From an uncultured Porphyromonas sp. (GTDB taxonomy: Bacteria > Bacteroidota > Bacteroidia > Bacteroidales > Porphyromonadaceae), in assembly GCA_900539155.1 (NCBI GenBank), contig UQBE01000034.1:1-24933 (forward strand): a stretch of DNA of 24,933 nucleotides, given 5' to 3'. The position numbers and the translations under genes were made by a program. Under the pieces are notes generated by a model. The model was not told the origin of the DNA, made no database searches, and was given only the letters and a program-made list of their open reading frames with translations. This document shows, one piece after another, positions 15,685-23,533 of the stretch. How positions within the stretch are numbered: the stretch's first letter is position 1; every line of letters begins with the position of its first letter.

Positions 15685-16884
15685 CTACGGGAGGGTCACT
15701 TTGTCGAGGATGCCGGTGAGATAGGCTATCGCCAGACCGTAGTTGGTCATGGGCACTTGCTGAGCCGTGGCGAGGTCTTGGCGGGCGATGAGCATACGTC
15801 GGTTGAACATGCAGGCACCGCAGTGGATGACTAAATCATAGGGTGTGAGATCCTCGGGGAAATCGCGCCCTGAGACATGCTCGATGGTGAGCGTCTCGCC
15901 GATGCGCTTGCGTAGGAGGCGGGGCAGCTTGACGGTGCCGATGTCCTCGCCCTCGGGAGCGTGGGTGCAAGCCTCTGCTATGAGCAGACGACTAGAGGGG
16001 GTGAGCCGACCAATGGCATTAGCCCCTGCGACAAGTCGCTCGAGGTCGCCACGCTGGGCACTCATGAGGATGGAGAAAGAGGTGAGCCGACAACCCTCGG
16101 GGACTAGAGGCTCGACGATAGCGAAGACTTGTGAGTCTGTGATGATGAGCTGAGGCGGAGCTGCCAGCTGTGATAGGGCTGCGGGGAGCTGCTCTGGCGT
16201 GACGCATAGCGCGTGGCAACCTCTGTCTAGGAGTGCTCGTATGGTCTGCACTTGTGGCAAGATGAGGCGTCCAGCGGGAGCTGCGCTGTCTTGTGGCATC
16301 ACGAGGAGTACGAGGTCGCCTGTTTCGCAGAGATTACCTAGGAGCGAGGGCTCTGGCTCGGATCCGTTGCGTAGCGTCCGCTTGATCGTCTCGAGTAGGG
16401 TGTCTAGGCTCTCGTCATCGTCCTGACGAAGCGTGAGCGGGGCATGGCCGAAGCATTGCACAATCTCCTCTTGTCGCTCTAGCCAGGAGCTTTGCTCCGG
16501 CAGATCGGCACGAGCGATGATTGGAAGTGTCGGCACATTAGCCTCTCGCAAAGTTGCTATGATGGGCGTGTCGAGGGAGTCCTCATGACTGAGGAGGTAG
16601 AGGACCAGGTCGGCAGAGCGCAGTGCTTGCTGCGTGACCCGCTGTCGCTCGGCACCGAGAGGGGTGTCGTCGGCTAGTCCTGGGGTGTCGACGAGTAGGA
16701 CGGGTCCTACGCTGGGTAGCTCGAAGAGCTTCTCCACGCTGTCGGTCGTGGTGCCTGCTTGGTCGGAGACGAGCGACCGCTCTTGTCGTAGCAAGCGGTT
16801 GAAGAGCGTAGACTTGCCACTATTGACCAGTCCAATGAGAACTATTCGCTTGCGCTCGCTGGTGTCTTTTCCCCTTGGAGTCAT
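15685..16884 (-). CDS. hydF: [FeFe] hydrogenase maturation GTPase HydF
   Basis: HydF is the scaffold on which the 2Fe subcluster of the H-cluster is built and from which it is passed to HydA. The 399 residues hold an N-terminal GTPase (P-loop GLVNSGKST at 18-26, G3 motif DTPG at 66-69), a dimerisation domain (about 185-275), and a C-terminal iron-sulfur site with CTH at 306-308 and HCGAC at 354-358. This matches the CxH...HCxxC pattern of the family. It is the last gene of hydAEGF, 12 bases after hydG. Confidence 0.96.
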   Translation of the reverse strand: MTPRGKDTSERKRIVLIGLVNSGKSTLFNRLLRQERSLVSDQAGTTTDSVEKLFELPSVGPVLLVDTPGLADDTPLGAERQRVTQQALRSADLVLYLLSHEDSLDTPIIATLREANVPTLPIIARADLPEQSSWLERQEEIVQCFGHAPLTLRQDDDESLDTLLETIKRTLRNGSEPEPSLLGNLCETGDLVLLVMPQDSAAPAGRLILPQVQTIRALLDRGCHALCVTPEQLPAALSQLAAPPQLIITDSQVFAIVEPLVPEGCRLTSFSILMSAQRGDLERLVAGANAIGRLTPSSRLLIAEACTHAPEGEDIGTVKLPRLLRKRIGETLTIEHVSGRDFPEDLTPYDLVIHCGACMFNRRMLIARQDLATAQQVPMTNYGLAIAYLTGILDKVTLP

Positions 16885-16896
16885 ATCCTTTATTCA

Positions 16897-18315
16897 TTAA
16901 AAGCGGAAGTCGCGCTCTCCCGCCTTGATCTGCTGGAGACGCTGCTGCGCAATGGCACGAACTCGCTCGTTGGGAATCGTAGGGAGTTGTTGCGAGATCA
17001 TCTCTAGTCCCAGAGCACGAGTCGTGGGTGAAGCGTAATCCTCAAGGTACTCCTGCAGCGTGAGCAGGGCATTAGGCCCGCAGCAGTTGGAGATTTGACC
17101 ACTCTTGCAGAGCGACATGAAGCGGTCGCCCGTGCGCCCCTCACGATAGCAAGCGGTGCAGAAGCTCGGTATGTGACCCTGCTGGAGAAGCCAGTAGACC
17201 ACTTCGTCAAGCGTACGTGGGTCGCTCACCTCAAACTGCTCCGAGTGAGCTGCCTCTGTCGTCTGCGCATAGCCCCCCACGGAGGTGCGAGAGCCTCCGC
17301 TAATCTGCGACACACCTACGTGGAGTGCTCGCTGCCGTACCGCCTCACGCTCACGGGTCGAGACGATGATACCGGTGTAGGGCACCGCTAGTCGGGCCAC
17401 CGCTATAATATGGAGGAAGGTGTCGTCAGGGATTGCCTCGGGGAAGGAGTCGAGCGAGATGTCATCGGCAGGGCAGATGCGTGGCACGCTGATAGTATGA
17501 GGTCCTACGCCAAAGGTTGCCTCCAGATGCTCCGCATGCATCATCAGTCCGACGAAGTCATAGCGATAAGTACTCAAGCCAAAGAGCACGCCCAGTCCCA
17601 CATCGTCGATGCCTCCCTGCATAGCTCTATCCATCGACTCGGTATGATAGGCGTAGTCACTCTTAGGACCTCTCGGGTGTAGCTCCTCGTAGTGCTCCTT
17701 GTGGTAAGTTTCTTGGAAGAGGATGTAAGTGCCGATGCCTGCCTCGTGAAGCATACGATACTCCTCGACAGTGGTTGCGGCAATGTTGACATTGACACGA
17801 CGAATCGCCCCATTCTTATGATGTATGGAGTAGATCGTCTGGATCGACTCAAGGATATACTCGATTGGATTGTTGCGTGGGTCTTCGCCCGCCTCGAGGG
17901 CGAGACGCTTGTGCCCCATGTCTTGCAGGGCGATCACCTCCTGCCGTATTTGCTCCTGGGTCAGTTTATGGCGAGGAATGGTGCGGTTCTTAGCGTGGTA
18001 AGGACAGTAGACGCAGCCGTTGATACAGTAGTTTGAGAGGTAGAGCGGAGCAAAGAGTACGATGCGCTTACCATAGAAGCGTAGCTTAATCTGCTCGGCT
18101 AGTTGTGCCACTCGTTGTCGTGTCGCAGGGTCCTCAGCCAGGAGGAGTACGGCAGCCTCTCGGTGATCTAGGCCACGCATCTCCGTAGCCTTGCGTAGGA
18201 TGTCGGAGATCACCTTCTCATCATCTTTGTGTTGCTCCGCATAGCGGAGGGTGTCGATGATTTCATCATGATTGATGAAGTCACAGGCATCGTGCGATTG
18301 CTTATTGTAACTCAT
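16897..18315 (-). CDS. hydG: [FeFe] hydrogenase maturation radical SAM enzyme HydG
   Basis: HydG cleaves tyrosine to p-cresol and makes the CO and cyanide ligands of the H-cluster. The 472-residue length is normal. The radical-SAM cluster motif reads CINGCVYC (C97, C101, C104). The second cluster site near the C-terminus is C386-x2-C389-x22-C412, the CX2CX22C pattern that distinguishes HydG from the tyrosine lyase ThiH. LALEAGEDP at about 138-146 and HPRGPKSDYAYHTESMDRA at about 213-231 are further family blocks. It lies 12 bases after hydE and 12 bases before hydF. Confidence 0.97.
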   Translation of the reverse strand: MSYNKQSHDACDFINHDEIIDTLRYAEQHKDDEKVISDILRKATEMRGLDHREAAVLLLAEDPATRQRVAQLAEQIKLRFYGKRIVLFAPLYLSNYCINGCVYCPYHAKNRTIPRHKLTQEQIRQEVIALQDMGHKRLALEAGEDPRNNPIEYILESIQTIYSIHHKNGAIRRVNVNIAATTVEEYRMLHEAGIGTYILFQETYHKEHYEELHPRGPKSDYAYHTESMDRAMQGGIDDVGLGVLFGLSTYRYDFVGLMMHAEHLEATFGVGPHTISVPRICPADDISLDSFPEAIPDDTFLHIIAVARLAVPYTGIIVSTREREAVRQRALHVGVSQISGGSRTSVGGYAQTTEAAHSEQFEVSDPRTLDEVVYWLLQQGHIPSFCTACYREGRTGDRFMSLCKSGQISNCCGPNALLTLQEYLEDYASPTTRALGLEMISQQLPTIPNERVRAIAQQRLQQIKAGERDFRF

Positions 18316-18327
18316 ACATTCACTTTT

Positions 18328-19371
18328 TTAGCTAGTGGGAGCGTCTCCACGCCCCCAGTCTATTTGGTAACCTATCGTGTCAAGCTGTGCCTGTAGGAGG
18401 GCGACACCCTCGGCAGCCTCAGAGCCTGAGTAGGCTTTGTTGTTATAGAGAGCGTAATCAGCTCTATGGTTTAATGGGGATAGATTGGGCATCACCACGT
18501 TGCACCCGAATCGTATAGCGGCTAGTCGTCCCTCAGGGTGAAGCGTGGCGACAGCTGTCGTGGCGGGAATCAGTGCCCGTGGATTAAGTAACCGACAGAG
18601 GGCGAGGAAGCGAAGCGTCATCGACAAGCTCCCCGCAGGGTAGGTCCCTAGAGGCGTATCTTCATGAGGAATGAATGGCCCCACGCCTATCATCTCCGGC
18701 TGCAGCCTACGGATGAAGTCTAAGTCTTGTGCTAAGTGTGCCGTCGTCTGCCCTGGCGAACCGACCATGATACCCGTCCCCACTTGGTAGCCGATTCGCT
18801 TGAGGTCCCGGAGGGCTTGTAGTCGATGCTCTTGCGCCATCGTGCTAGGGTGCAAGCTTTGGTAATGCACCTTGTCGTAAGTCTCGTGACGTAGCAGGTA
18901 GCGGTTGGCACCAGCGCGAAAGAGCGCCTCGTACTCCTCATACTCCATCTCTCCGAGTGAGAGCGTGATAGCACACTCTGGATAGCTAGAGCGGATGTCG
19001 CGCACGAGCGAGAGTAGACGCTCGCCTCGCCAATAGAAATCCTCGCCACCCTGTAGCACGAAGGTGCGAAAGCCTATCTCGTATCCTCGCGCACAGGCCG
19101 ACATCACCTCATCGGCTGTAAGTCGATAGCGGGTGACGTGCTCATTGCTCGAGCGTATGCCACAGTAGTAGCAGTCGTTGCGACAGTAGTTGGATATCTC
19201 AATCAAGCCTCGCAGATAGATCCGCCGTCCGAACTGCTGCTCCGCAATAGCCTCGGCACGCACCTGAAGCTCATGCTCGAGGTGCGTGTCGTTACTATCT
19301 AATAGAGCCTTCAGCTCAGGGATGGAGGCTGCTGTTACTTGGCCTAGCGTATCACTCCTTGTAGTTAGCAT
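18328..19371 (-). CDS. hydE: [FeFe] hydrogenase maturation radical SAM enzyme HydE
   Basis: HydE is a radical-SAM enzyme that acts with HydG and HydF to form the 2Fe subcluster. The open frame extends upstream to 19440, but I choose the ATG at 19371. It gives 347 residues and puts the cluster motif CRNDCYYC at C63, C67 and C70, the positions I recall for Thermotoga HydE; the extra upstream 23 residues are unlike the family. With this start hydE overlaps the end of hydA by 20 bases, suggesting coupled translation. Other family blocks are TFVLQGGEDFYW, HETYDKVHYQSLHP and GTGIMVGSPGQT. The extra C-terminal cluster found in some HydE proteins is not evident. Confidence 0.95.
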   Translation of the reverse strand: MLTTRSDTLGQVTAASIPELKALLDSNDTHLEHELQVRAEAIAEQQFGRRIYLRGLIEISNYCRNDCYYCGIRSSNEHVTRYRLTADEVMSACARGYEIGFRTFVLQGGEDFYWRGERLLSLVRDIRSSYPECAITLSLGEMEYEEYEALFRAGANRYLLRHETYDKVHYQSLHPSTMAQEHRLQALRDLKRIGYQVGTGIMVGSPGQTTAHLAQDLDFIRRLQPEMIGVGPFIPHEDTPLGTYPAGSLSMTLRFLALCRLLNPRALIPATTAVATLHPEGRLAAIRFGCNVVMPNLSPLNHRADYALYNNKAYSGSEAAEGVALLQAQLDTIGYQIDWGRGDAPTS

Positions 19372-20845
19372 AGGTGAGGTCGATCTTCTCCACCTCCTTG
19401 AGTAACTGACGGCGACCAGCGAGTACATCGTTGAAGGCACTAGGCCCCGTGACGCACCCTCCGAGACAAGCCATCACCTCGACAAACTGCGTATCAGCCT
19501 TGCCTCTCTTACCGTAGGCCTTGAGCTTAGCGACCGCCTTCTTGTCCATACCTGCGATTTCCTCTGCAGTAAGGTGCTGGACGAACTCCTTGTACTCCTC
19601 CGTATTGCTCAGATAGGAGATGACAGCGTCCTTGACACCGCCATTACGAGCGAAAGCGTGAGCCTCACGGACTGACTCGACGGTAGGCTTGTAGCCCTCC
19701 ACCGTGTTAATGTCTATATCCAGCCCCTCTAGGATAGAGCCAAGCTCCTCAAAGGTAACCACCATATCGACATCCACGTTAGGACGCTGTATCTCCTTAC
19801 GCTTAGCAACACAAGGACCGAAGAAGACAATCTTGCTATCGGGATAGAGCTTGCGTGCGCGCTCTGCTGTGTAGACCATCGGCGAGTGTGAGCTTGAGAC
19901 AAAAGGCTTGAGACCAGGCGCATGCTTGTCCACCAGCTCATAGAAAGAGGGACAGCACGAGGTCGTCATAAAGGCTTGCCCAGCCTCGATCTTCTCTACC
20001 AGCTCCTTACCCTCGTGGCTCACCGTGTCCATAGCACCCTGTGCCACCTCAATGACATCGTGGAAGCCAATCTTCTTAATAGCTCCGTAGACCTGCTCAC
20101 GGCTTGCCTTGAACTGACCTAAGATCGCAGGAGCTACGATAGCTACGACTTGCTCGCCACGCTCTATGGCACCCAGTACGTCAAAAACTTGCGAGATCTC
20201 AAAGATTGCTCCAAAAGGACAAGCATTCAGACAAGAGCCACAGTAGATACACTTAGACTCGTCAATATGCTCTATGCCATCCTCGTCCTTGCTAATAGCA
20301 CCCACAGGGCACGACTCCTCGCAAGGCACTGGTATGTAGACTATCGCATGATAAGGACAGTTCTTGTGGCACTGTCCGCAACTGATACATACATCGTGAT
20401 CAATCTGAGCCTGACCATTCTTCTTGAATGAGATGCAGTTCTTCGGACAGTTGCTATAGCAAGCACGGCTCACGCACCCACGACAGAGATTGGACACCTC
20501 ATAGTTGATCTGTACACACGAGGTGCAGGCCTCGTCGATGACGCAGAGCACATTCTCCTTCGTCGGCTGTGGGCGATGCAGTGCCGTGTGAGCATACTCA
20601 GACAGCGGGGTCAGCTCATCCTGCTCATCCTCCATGTCAAAGCCTAGGAGAGGAAACATCTTATACTTCCATACGGCACGCTCCTTATGAGGGCAACAAC
20701 GTCCCAGTACATTGCGCTTCTTACGAGGACTCAGCTCCAGCGGGATGCGGTCTATCGTTTTAATCAATTGGTCTTGACGCCATCTAGCCACCATGGTCGA
20801 GAGGAGCTTATGGCGCACGATCATTACATTGTTTATATAGGTCAT
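19352..20845 (-). CDS. Monomeric [FeFe] hydrogenase, probably group B
   Basis: This enzyme oxidises or, more likely here, produces H2 from reduced ferredoxin during fermentation. The 497 residues begin with a Cys-rich region (C107-C137), then two ferredoxin-type 4Fe-4S motifs (CISCGQCHKNCP at 153-164 and CIYCGSCLNACP at 199-210). The H-cluster domain has L1 TTSCCPSF at 294-301, L2 GPCVAKRKE at 343-351 and L3 MACLGGCVTGPS at 458-469. All four cluster cysteines (C298, C345, C460, C464) and the proton-relay C297 are present, so it should be active. L3 lacks the GGGQP of group A, and the N-terminal layout fits group B enzymes of gut Bacteroidales. The next gene, hydE, overlaps its stop. Confidence 0.94.
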   Translation of the reverse strand: MTYINNVMIVRHKLLSTMVARWRQDQLIKTIDRIPLELSPRKKRNVLGRCCPHKERAVWKYKMFPLLGFDMEDEQDELTPLSEYAHTALHRPQPTKENVLCVIDEACTSCVQINYEVSNLCRGCVSRACYSNCPKNCISFKKNGQAQIDHDVCISCGQCHKNCPYHAIVYIPVPCEESCPVGAISKDEDGIEHIDESKCIYCGSCLNACPFGAIFEISQVFDVLGAIERGEQVVAIVAPAILGQFKASREQVYGAIKKIGFHDVIEVAQGAMDTVSHEGKELVEKIEAGQAFMTTSCCPSFYELVDKHAPGLKPFVSSSHSPMVYTAERARKLYPDSKIVFFGPCVAKRKEIQRPNVDVDMVVTFEELGSILEGLDIDINTVEGYKPTVESVREAHAFARNGGVKDAVISYLSNTEEYKEFVQHLTAEEIAGMDKKAVAKLKAYGKRGKADTQFVEVMACLGGCVTGPSAFNDVLAGRRQLLKEVEKIDLTYANYKE

Positions 20846-20907
20846 ACGATCAAGTGATATTTAAGCTTTTGACCCGCGCTGCACTGGTCGGATCTCTAAA
20901 CGCTCCA

Positions 20908-20934
20908 CAAAGATACGACTAATATCTCAATCAA
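20908..20934 (-). promoter_or_regulatory. Probable promoter of hydAEGF
   Basis: On the minus strand TATCTTTG (20915-20908) lies 62 bases before the hydA start. A TTG (20934-20932) is 16 bases upstream, shorter than the usual 19-20, so the -33 part is doubtful. Confidence 0.55.
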
Positions 20935-21015
20935 TCACTACATTTTGCTATCACCGTGTGACAAAAGTACCCAACTCTTGTGACGACAACCCACCCAAGT
21001 CATCCGCAGAGACAC

Positions 21016-21046
21016 AAAAAAAAGCCCCACTCTCGCGAGTAAGGCT
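21016..21046 (-). terminator. Terminator of the tRNA operon
   Basis: On the minus strand AGCCTTACTC pairs with GAGTGGGGCT (two G-U pairs) around GCGA, followed by eight T. It lies 38 bases after the 3' end of tRNA-Val and ends the tRNA transcript before hydA's promoter. Confidence 0.85.
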
Positions 21047-21083
21047 CTCCATACATATTCGAAAGTTGATATTAAAGAAGTCG

Positions 21084-21158
21084 TGGGCCCAATAGGATTC
21101 GAACCTATGACCCTCTGTTTGTAAGACAGATGCTCTAAACCAGCTGAGCTATGGGCCC
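21084..21158 (-). tRNA. tRNA-Val(UAC)
   Basis: A complete cloverleaf of 75 nt: acceptor GGGCCCA/TGGGCCC, D-arm GCTC/GAGC, anticodon stem TCTGT/ACAGA around loop CTTACAA (anticodon TAC), and T-loop TTCGAAT. CCA is not encoded. It is the last tRNA of a three-gene operon. Confidence 0.96.
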
Positions 21159-21210
21159 TCTCTATAAATATGTACACTCCTTCCTAGAGACCTTCCAATG
21201 CTTGCAGACG

Positions 21211-21281
21211 TTGTCCTACAAGGATTCGAACCTTGACAAACAGGACCAGAATCTGTTGTGCTACCATTACACCATAGGACA
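21211..21281 (-). tRNA. tRNA-Gln(CUG)
   Basis: A 71-nt cloverleaf with acceptor TGTCCTA/TAGGACA, D-stem GTGT/GCAC, anticodon loop TTCTGGT (anticodon CTG), T-stem CAAGG/CCTTG and T-loop TTCGAAT. The last pair of the anticodon stem is an A-C mismatch. The U1-A72 end is usual for bacterial tRNA-Gln. CCA is not encoded. Confidence 0.94.
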
Positions 21282-21441
21282 ATCTATATTCCACTAGCCC
21301 CTCTGCCGATTAGCCCGTCACCATCCTAGCGTGACACCCAATCACAGAGTATCTCTAGAGAAGCTATTATACGCTACTGAACGATATCGTAGCAAAAGAC
21401 CCCGACCACTAGCCTCGCCTTAGTCGCCCCTGCGGGAGTCG

Positions 21442-21513
21442 TTGTCCCACAAGGATTCGAACCTTGACTGACAGAACCAAAACCTGTAGTGCTAGCCATT
21501 ACACCATGGGACA
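21442..21513 (-). tRNA. tRNA-Gln(UUG)
   Basis: A 72-nt cloverleaf with acceptor TGTCCCA/TGGGACA, anticodon stem ACAGG/TCTGT (one G-U), loop TTTTGGT (anticodon TTG), T-stem CAAGG/CCTTG. It is the first tRNA after the promoter at 21559-21590 and closely resembles the CUG isoacceptor 160 bases downstream, a likely local duplication. Confidence 0.95.
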
Positions 21514-21558
21514 AATCCTTTTACTACCGACAGACACCTCTGTCATCGTTTGTGAGTG

Positions 21559-21590
21559 CAAAGGTAGTAAGAAAAAATCAAACTACCAAA
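21559..21590 (-). promoter_or_regulatory. Promoter of the tRNA operon
   Basis: On the minus strand TTTG (21590-21587), a 20-base spacer and TACCTTTG (21566-21559) form a consensus promoter about 46 bases before tRNA-Gln(UUG). No further promoter is seen between the three tRNAs. Confidence 0.8.
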
Positions 21591-21629
21591 CATCCACCCA
21601 CCCCAATCAGCGCTGATGCATTATACATA

Positions 21630-21804
21630 GAGACTGTTGCAAGAGTCAACTATCTCACAATCTTGCTGGCAAGACTGTCTAGACTTCGCAGCTAGGATGA
21701 AGCGCAAGACGCTGAGCGTGAGCCCTGAAGGGAGCATACCTCCGTATGTGACCGAAGCCGAATCCCGAAGGAATCACAGCCATTCGCCTTGATGCAATAG
21801 TCTC
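21630..21804 (-). mobile_element. MITE-like element, copy 2
   Basis: A 175-bp copy, in inverse orientation, of the element at 994-1141. Ends are GAGACTGTTGCA and TGCAATAGTCTC. The interior from TAGACTTCGCAG to CGAATCCCGAAGG matches copy 1 with scattered changes. The size difference comes mainly from about 27 extra bases next to the left end (near 21641-21672). No coding sequence. Confidence 0.75.
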
Positions 21805-21805
21805 A

Positions 21806-22024
21806 CAACAATTTAGACCCGACTACATATCAACACGGCACTATGTCGGGGGAAAACGGATTCTCCACGTAGATATTTCGAAATCTCCACGTGGAGAATT
21901 TTTATTTTCCACGTGGGGAAGAAAAAATTCTTCGGAGGAATCAAATGAAACTTCGGAGGAATTAAATGACGCCCACGTGGAAAATAAAAAATATCCACGT
22001 GGGGATTTGAGATTCTCCACGTGG
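21806..22024. repeat. Dense CCACGTGG palindrome cluster
   Basis: Perfect palindromes occur at 21887-21894, 21909-21916, 21973-21980, 21995-22002 and 22017-22024, with a variant CCACGTAG at 21865-21872. Linkers are AT-rich; between them ACTTCGGAGGAAT-type units repeat at 21931-21966. The segment 21806-21880 resembles 7655-7722. The cluster directly abuts MITE copy 2. Confidence 0.8.
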
Positions 22025-22050
22025 ATATTCGAATTAGAAGTTAGAGATTA

Positions 22051-22110
22051 GAGAGCATCGGAATGATCGGAGCTATCAGAACTATCGGAGCGGTCAGAGA
22101 GGTCGGAGTG
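22051..22110. repeat. Degenerate ATCGGAG tandem repeat
   Basis: Units such as ATCGGAATG, ATCGGAGCT, ATCAGAACT and ATCGGAGCG follow each other about every nine bases. This is the same module as 61-91, again just after a palindrome cluster. From here to about 22290 I see only low-complexity sequence and a copy of ATGCGTCAGCCCT (22247-22259), also present at 366-378 upstream of rplS. Confidence 0.6.
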
Positions 22111-22301
22111 CTAGTGTGCCTCTAGTGGCACTAGTGACGCTAGCCAACAGCCAACGGCTAACAGCCAATTTCTCAGAGGTGACACATCATATATATGTAG
22201 TAACCTCATCTATTCCTCGCTGGTCGCTATGTGTAGCTCCTGTATGATGCGTCAGCCCTGCCAGCCCTGGATCATCCGAGAGCTTATCTCAAATCTTTTA
22301 G

Positions 22302-22454
22302 TACCTTTGCTACTGAGAGAGCTACTGTTGCTGGGGTTGGTGCCAGAGGTATCAGCCATGTTGCCCTTCAGTGGCTCTCTTCTCTGAGAGCTACTGTTGC
22401 TGGGGTTGATGTCATTGGCACCAACCAAACGTCCCTTCAGTAGCTCTCTTTTTT
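22302..22454 (+). ncRNA. Array unit H1: promoter box with two hairpins and T run
   Basis: TACCTTTG at 22302-22309 is followed by two hairpins. Stem AGAGAGCTACTG pairs with CAGTGGCTCTCT (22316-22327/22369-22380, one G-U). Stem GAGAGCTACTG pairs with CAGTAGCTCTC (22386-22396/22438-22448), with an inner GGTTG/CAACC helix and apical TGTC-ATT-GGCA. Six T follow at 22449-22454, an intrinsic terminator. The two hairpins are 65 and 63 nt and share their 5' arms and TTGCTGGGGTTG. This is the best-formed transcription unit of the array. The minus strand has an open frame through it (22252-22503), which I consider secondary. Confidence 0.55.
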
Positions 22455-22501
22455 GTAGCCTCTGACGAATGCATCTTGCCAGGCTGAGCATCATAAATCT
22501 C

Positions 22502-22536
22502 ACGGGCGTTCCCCTACTGCGGGGCTACCCGTTTTT
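22502..22536 (+). terminator. Terminator-like hairpin between H1 and H2
   Basis: ACGGG pairs with CCCGT and CCCC with GGGG inside it, separated by an internal loop, followed by five T. It could be a second terminator after H1 or a reduced hairpin unit. Confidence 0.6.
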
Positions 22537-22568
22537 ACAGGCTATCTCTGACTCTCAAGTTCTTTTAC

Positions 22569-22653
22569 TATCTTTGTGGCGAGTTCTAGGTCTAGATAGG
22601 CCACCTCGGCGAAATTGATTCGCCGTTGGTCTATCTGATTTAGAACTCTTTCT
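22569..22653 (+). ncRNA. Array unit H2: 68-nt three-helix hairpin
   Basis: TATCTTTG (22569-22576) lies four bases before a hairpin at 22581-22648. Lower stem GAGTTCTA/TAGAACTC, middle stem AGATAGGCC/GGTCTATCT, top stem CGGCGAA/TTCGCCG with loop ATTGA. Internal loops separate the helices. TTTCTTT follows. A transcript from this box would start at or very near the hairpin's first base. It is the reference unit for comparison with H3 and H9. Confidence 0.6.
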
Positions 22654-22818
22654 TTATCCAAACTTCTCAGCTTTTCCCCAGGGTACTCCCCCATTACGCT
22701 GCTCAAACCTTACTCCCGCAGCTGACACATATACACACCAGCGCATCGAGCTAGCTAGCAATCAGCTCTGCAGAAGTTGTGGGCATATAAACCAAGAGCC
22801 TATCTCAATCTCTTTTAC

Positions 22819-22903
22819 TATCTTTGCGGTGAGTTCTAGGTCTAGATAGGCCACGTCGGCGAGATTGATTCCCCGTTGGTCTATCTGATTTAGAACTCTT
22901 TCG
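22819..22903 (+). ncRNA. Array unit H3: 68-nt hairpin, duplicate of H2
   Basis: TATCTTTG (22819-22826) precedes a hairpin at 22831-22898 with the same lower and middle stems as H2. The top stem is CGGCGAG/TTCCCCG, which loses one pair and gains a G-U. The loop remains ATTGA. Confidence 0.55.
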
Positions 22904-23042
22904 TTATCCGCACTCCTCAGCTTTTCCCCAGGGTACTCCCCCATTACGCTGCTCAAACCTTACTACCGCCCGCTGACACATATACACATCAGCGCATCGA
23001 GCTAGCTAGCAATCAGCTCTGCGAAGCTAAGAGGCCCACCGC

Positions 23043-23170
23043 TTGTAAGAGTGATACGTTTCTCGTACCTTCGCCCCTAGAAGCATCGGAGATTACTCCT
23101 TCTTGACTTCCTAAAGGCTCATAGACAGCTACGGCTTTTGCCAAGCCGTTAAGGCTGTCTGTGAGCTTGC
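23043..23170 (+). ncRNA. Array unit H4: divergent promoter and 50-nt hairpin
   Basis: TTG (23043-23045), 20 bases and TACCTTCG (23066-23073) form a promoter whose upstream part, TTGTAAGAGTGA, is shared with H6. The hairpin is farther away than in other units: GCTCATAGACAGC (23117-23129) pairs with GCTGTCTGTGAGC (23154-23166), one G-U, and CGGCTT with AAGCCG inside. The minus strand is open across this unit for about 50 codons, so RNA status is less sure than for H2. Confidence 0.4.
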
Positions 23171-23283
23171 TTTATTCTATCATCGCAAGACGATGGTCAT
23201 AGTACGGGCCATCTTTCCCCCCCCGACCTTCAAACCACTAAGGGAGCGTCCTCCGTCCCTTGCAGGGTCTCAATTTCTTTCAC

Positions 23284-23374
23284 TACCTTTGTGGTAGACA
23301 TAAGCTTCTGCTTAATATTTCCGCTTGCAAGATAATTTGGCTCTTGGGTTGAAAGAAAAGCAGAAGCTTTCTCC
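23284..23374 (+). ncRNA. Array unit H5: 68-nt hairpin
   Basis: TACCTTTG (23284-23291) is followed after ten bases by AAGCTTCTGCTT (23302-23313), which pairs perfectly with AAGCAGAAGCTT (23358-23369). Total hairpin length is 68 nt, the same as H2 and H3. A short CAAGA/TCTTG helix inside carries an apical AATTTGG. The middle helix is weak. Confidence 0.5.
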
Positions 23375-23533
23375 TTGTTTACTGGCCTCCATTTATCTCC
23401 TCCTGTGAGTCCCCCTGCAAATTACCACGATGCCGGACATGCTCCAAGACAAACTTCATAAAGTCGCATCCAGTTCGCAGATGCACTCGCTAGGGTCTCC
23501 ATTCTCATCGACAACCTTCGAGACTTTCGACAT

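Larger units (their letters stand above)
22553..23022. repeat. Tandem duplication of a promoter-hairpin unit, period 250 bp
   Basis: Copy A (22553-22771) and copy B (22803-23022) align over about 220 bp. About 12 substitutions fall in the first 115 bases (promoter and hairpin), against only a few changes in the remaining 105, where a 60-base stretch is identical. The faster-changing half is thus the hairpin itself. Confidence 0.85.

Noticed and set aside
19372..19440. Upstream extension of hydE
   Set aside because: The extra 23 residues are unlike HydE and would deepen the overlap with hydA; the ATG at 19371 puts the cluster cysteines at the family positions.
20938..21177. 79-codon minus-strand frame
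   Set aside because: It covers tRNA-Val and its terminator, whose structures are unambiguous.
22252..22503. 83-codon minus-strand frame with a 23-residue repeat across unit H1
   Set aside because: The amino-acid repeat is the translation of two tandem hairpins that have a plus-strand promoter box and a T-run terminator. Composition and ends do not suggest a normal gene.
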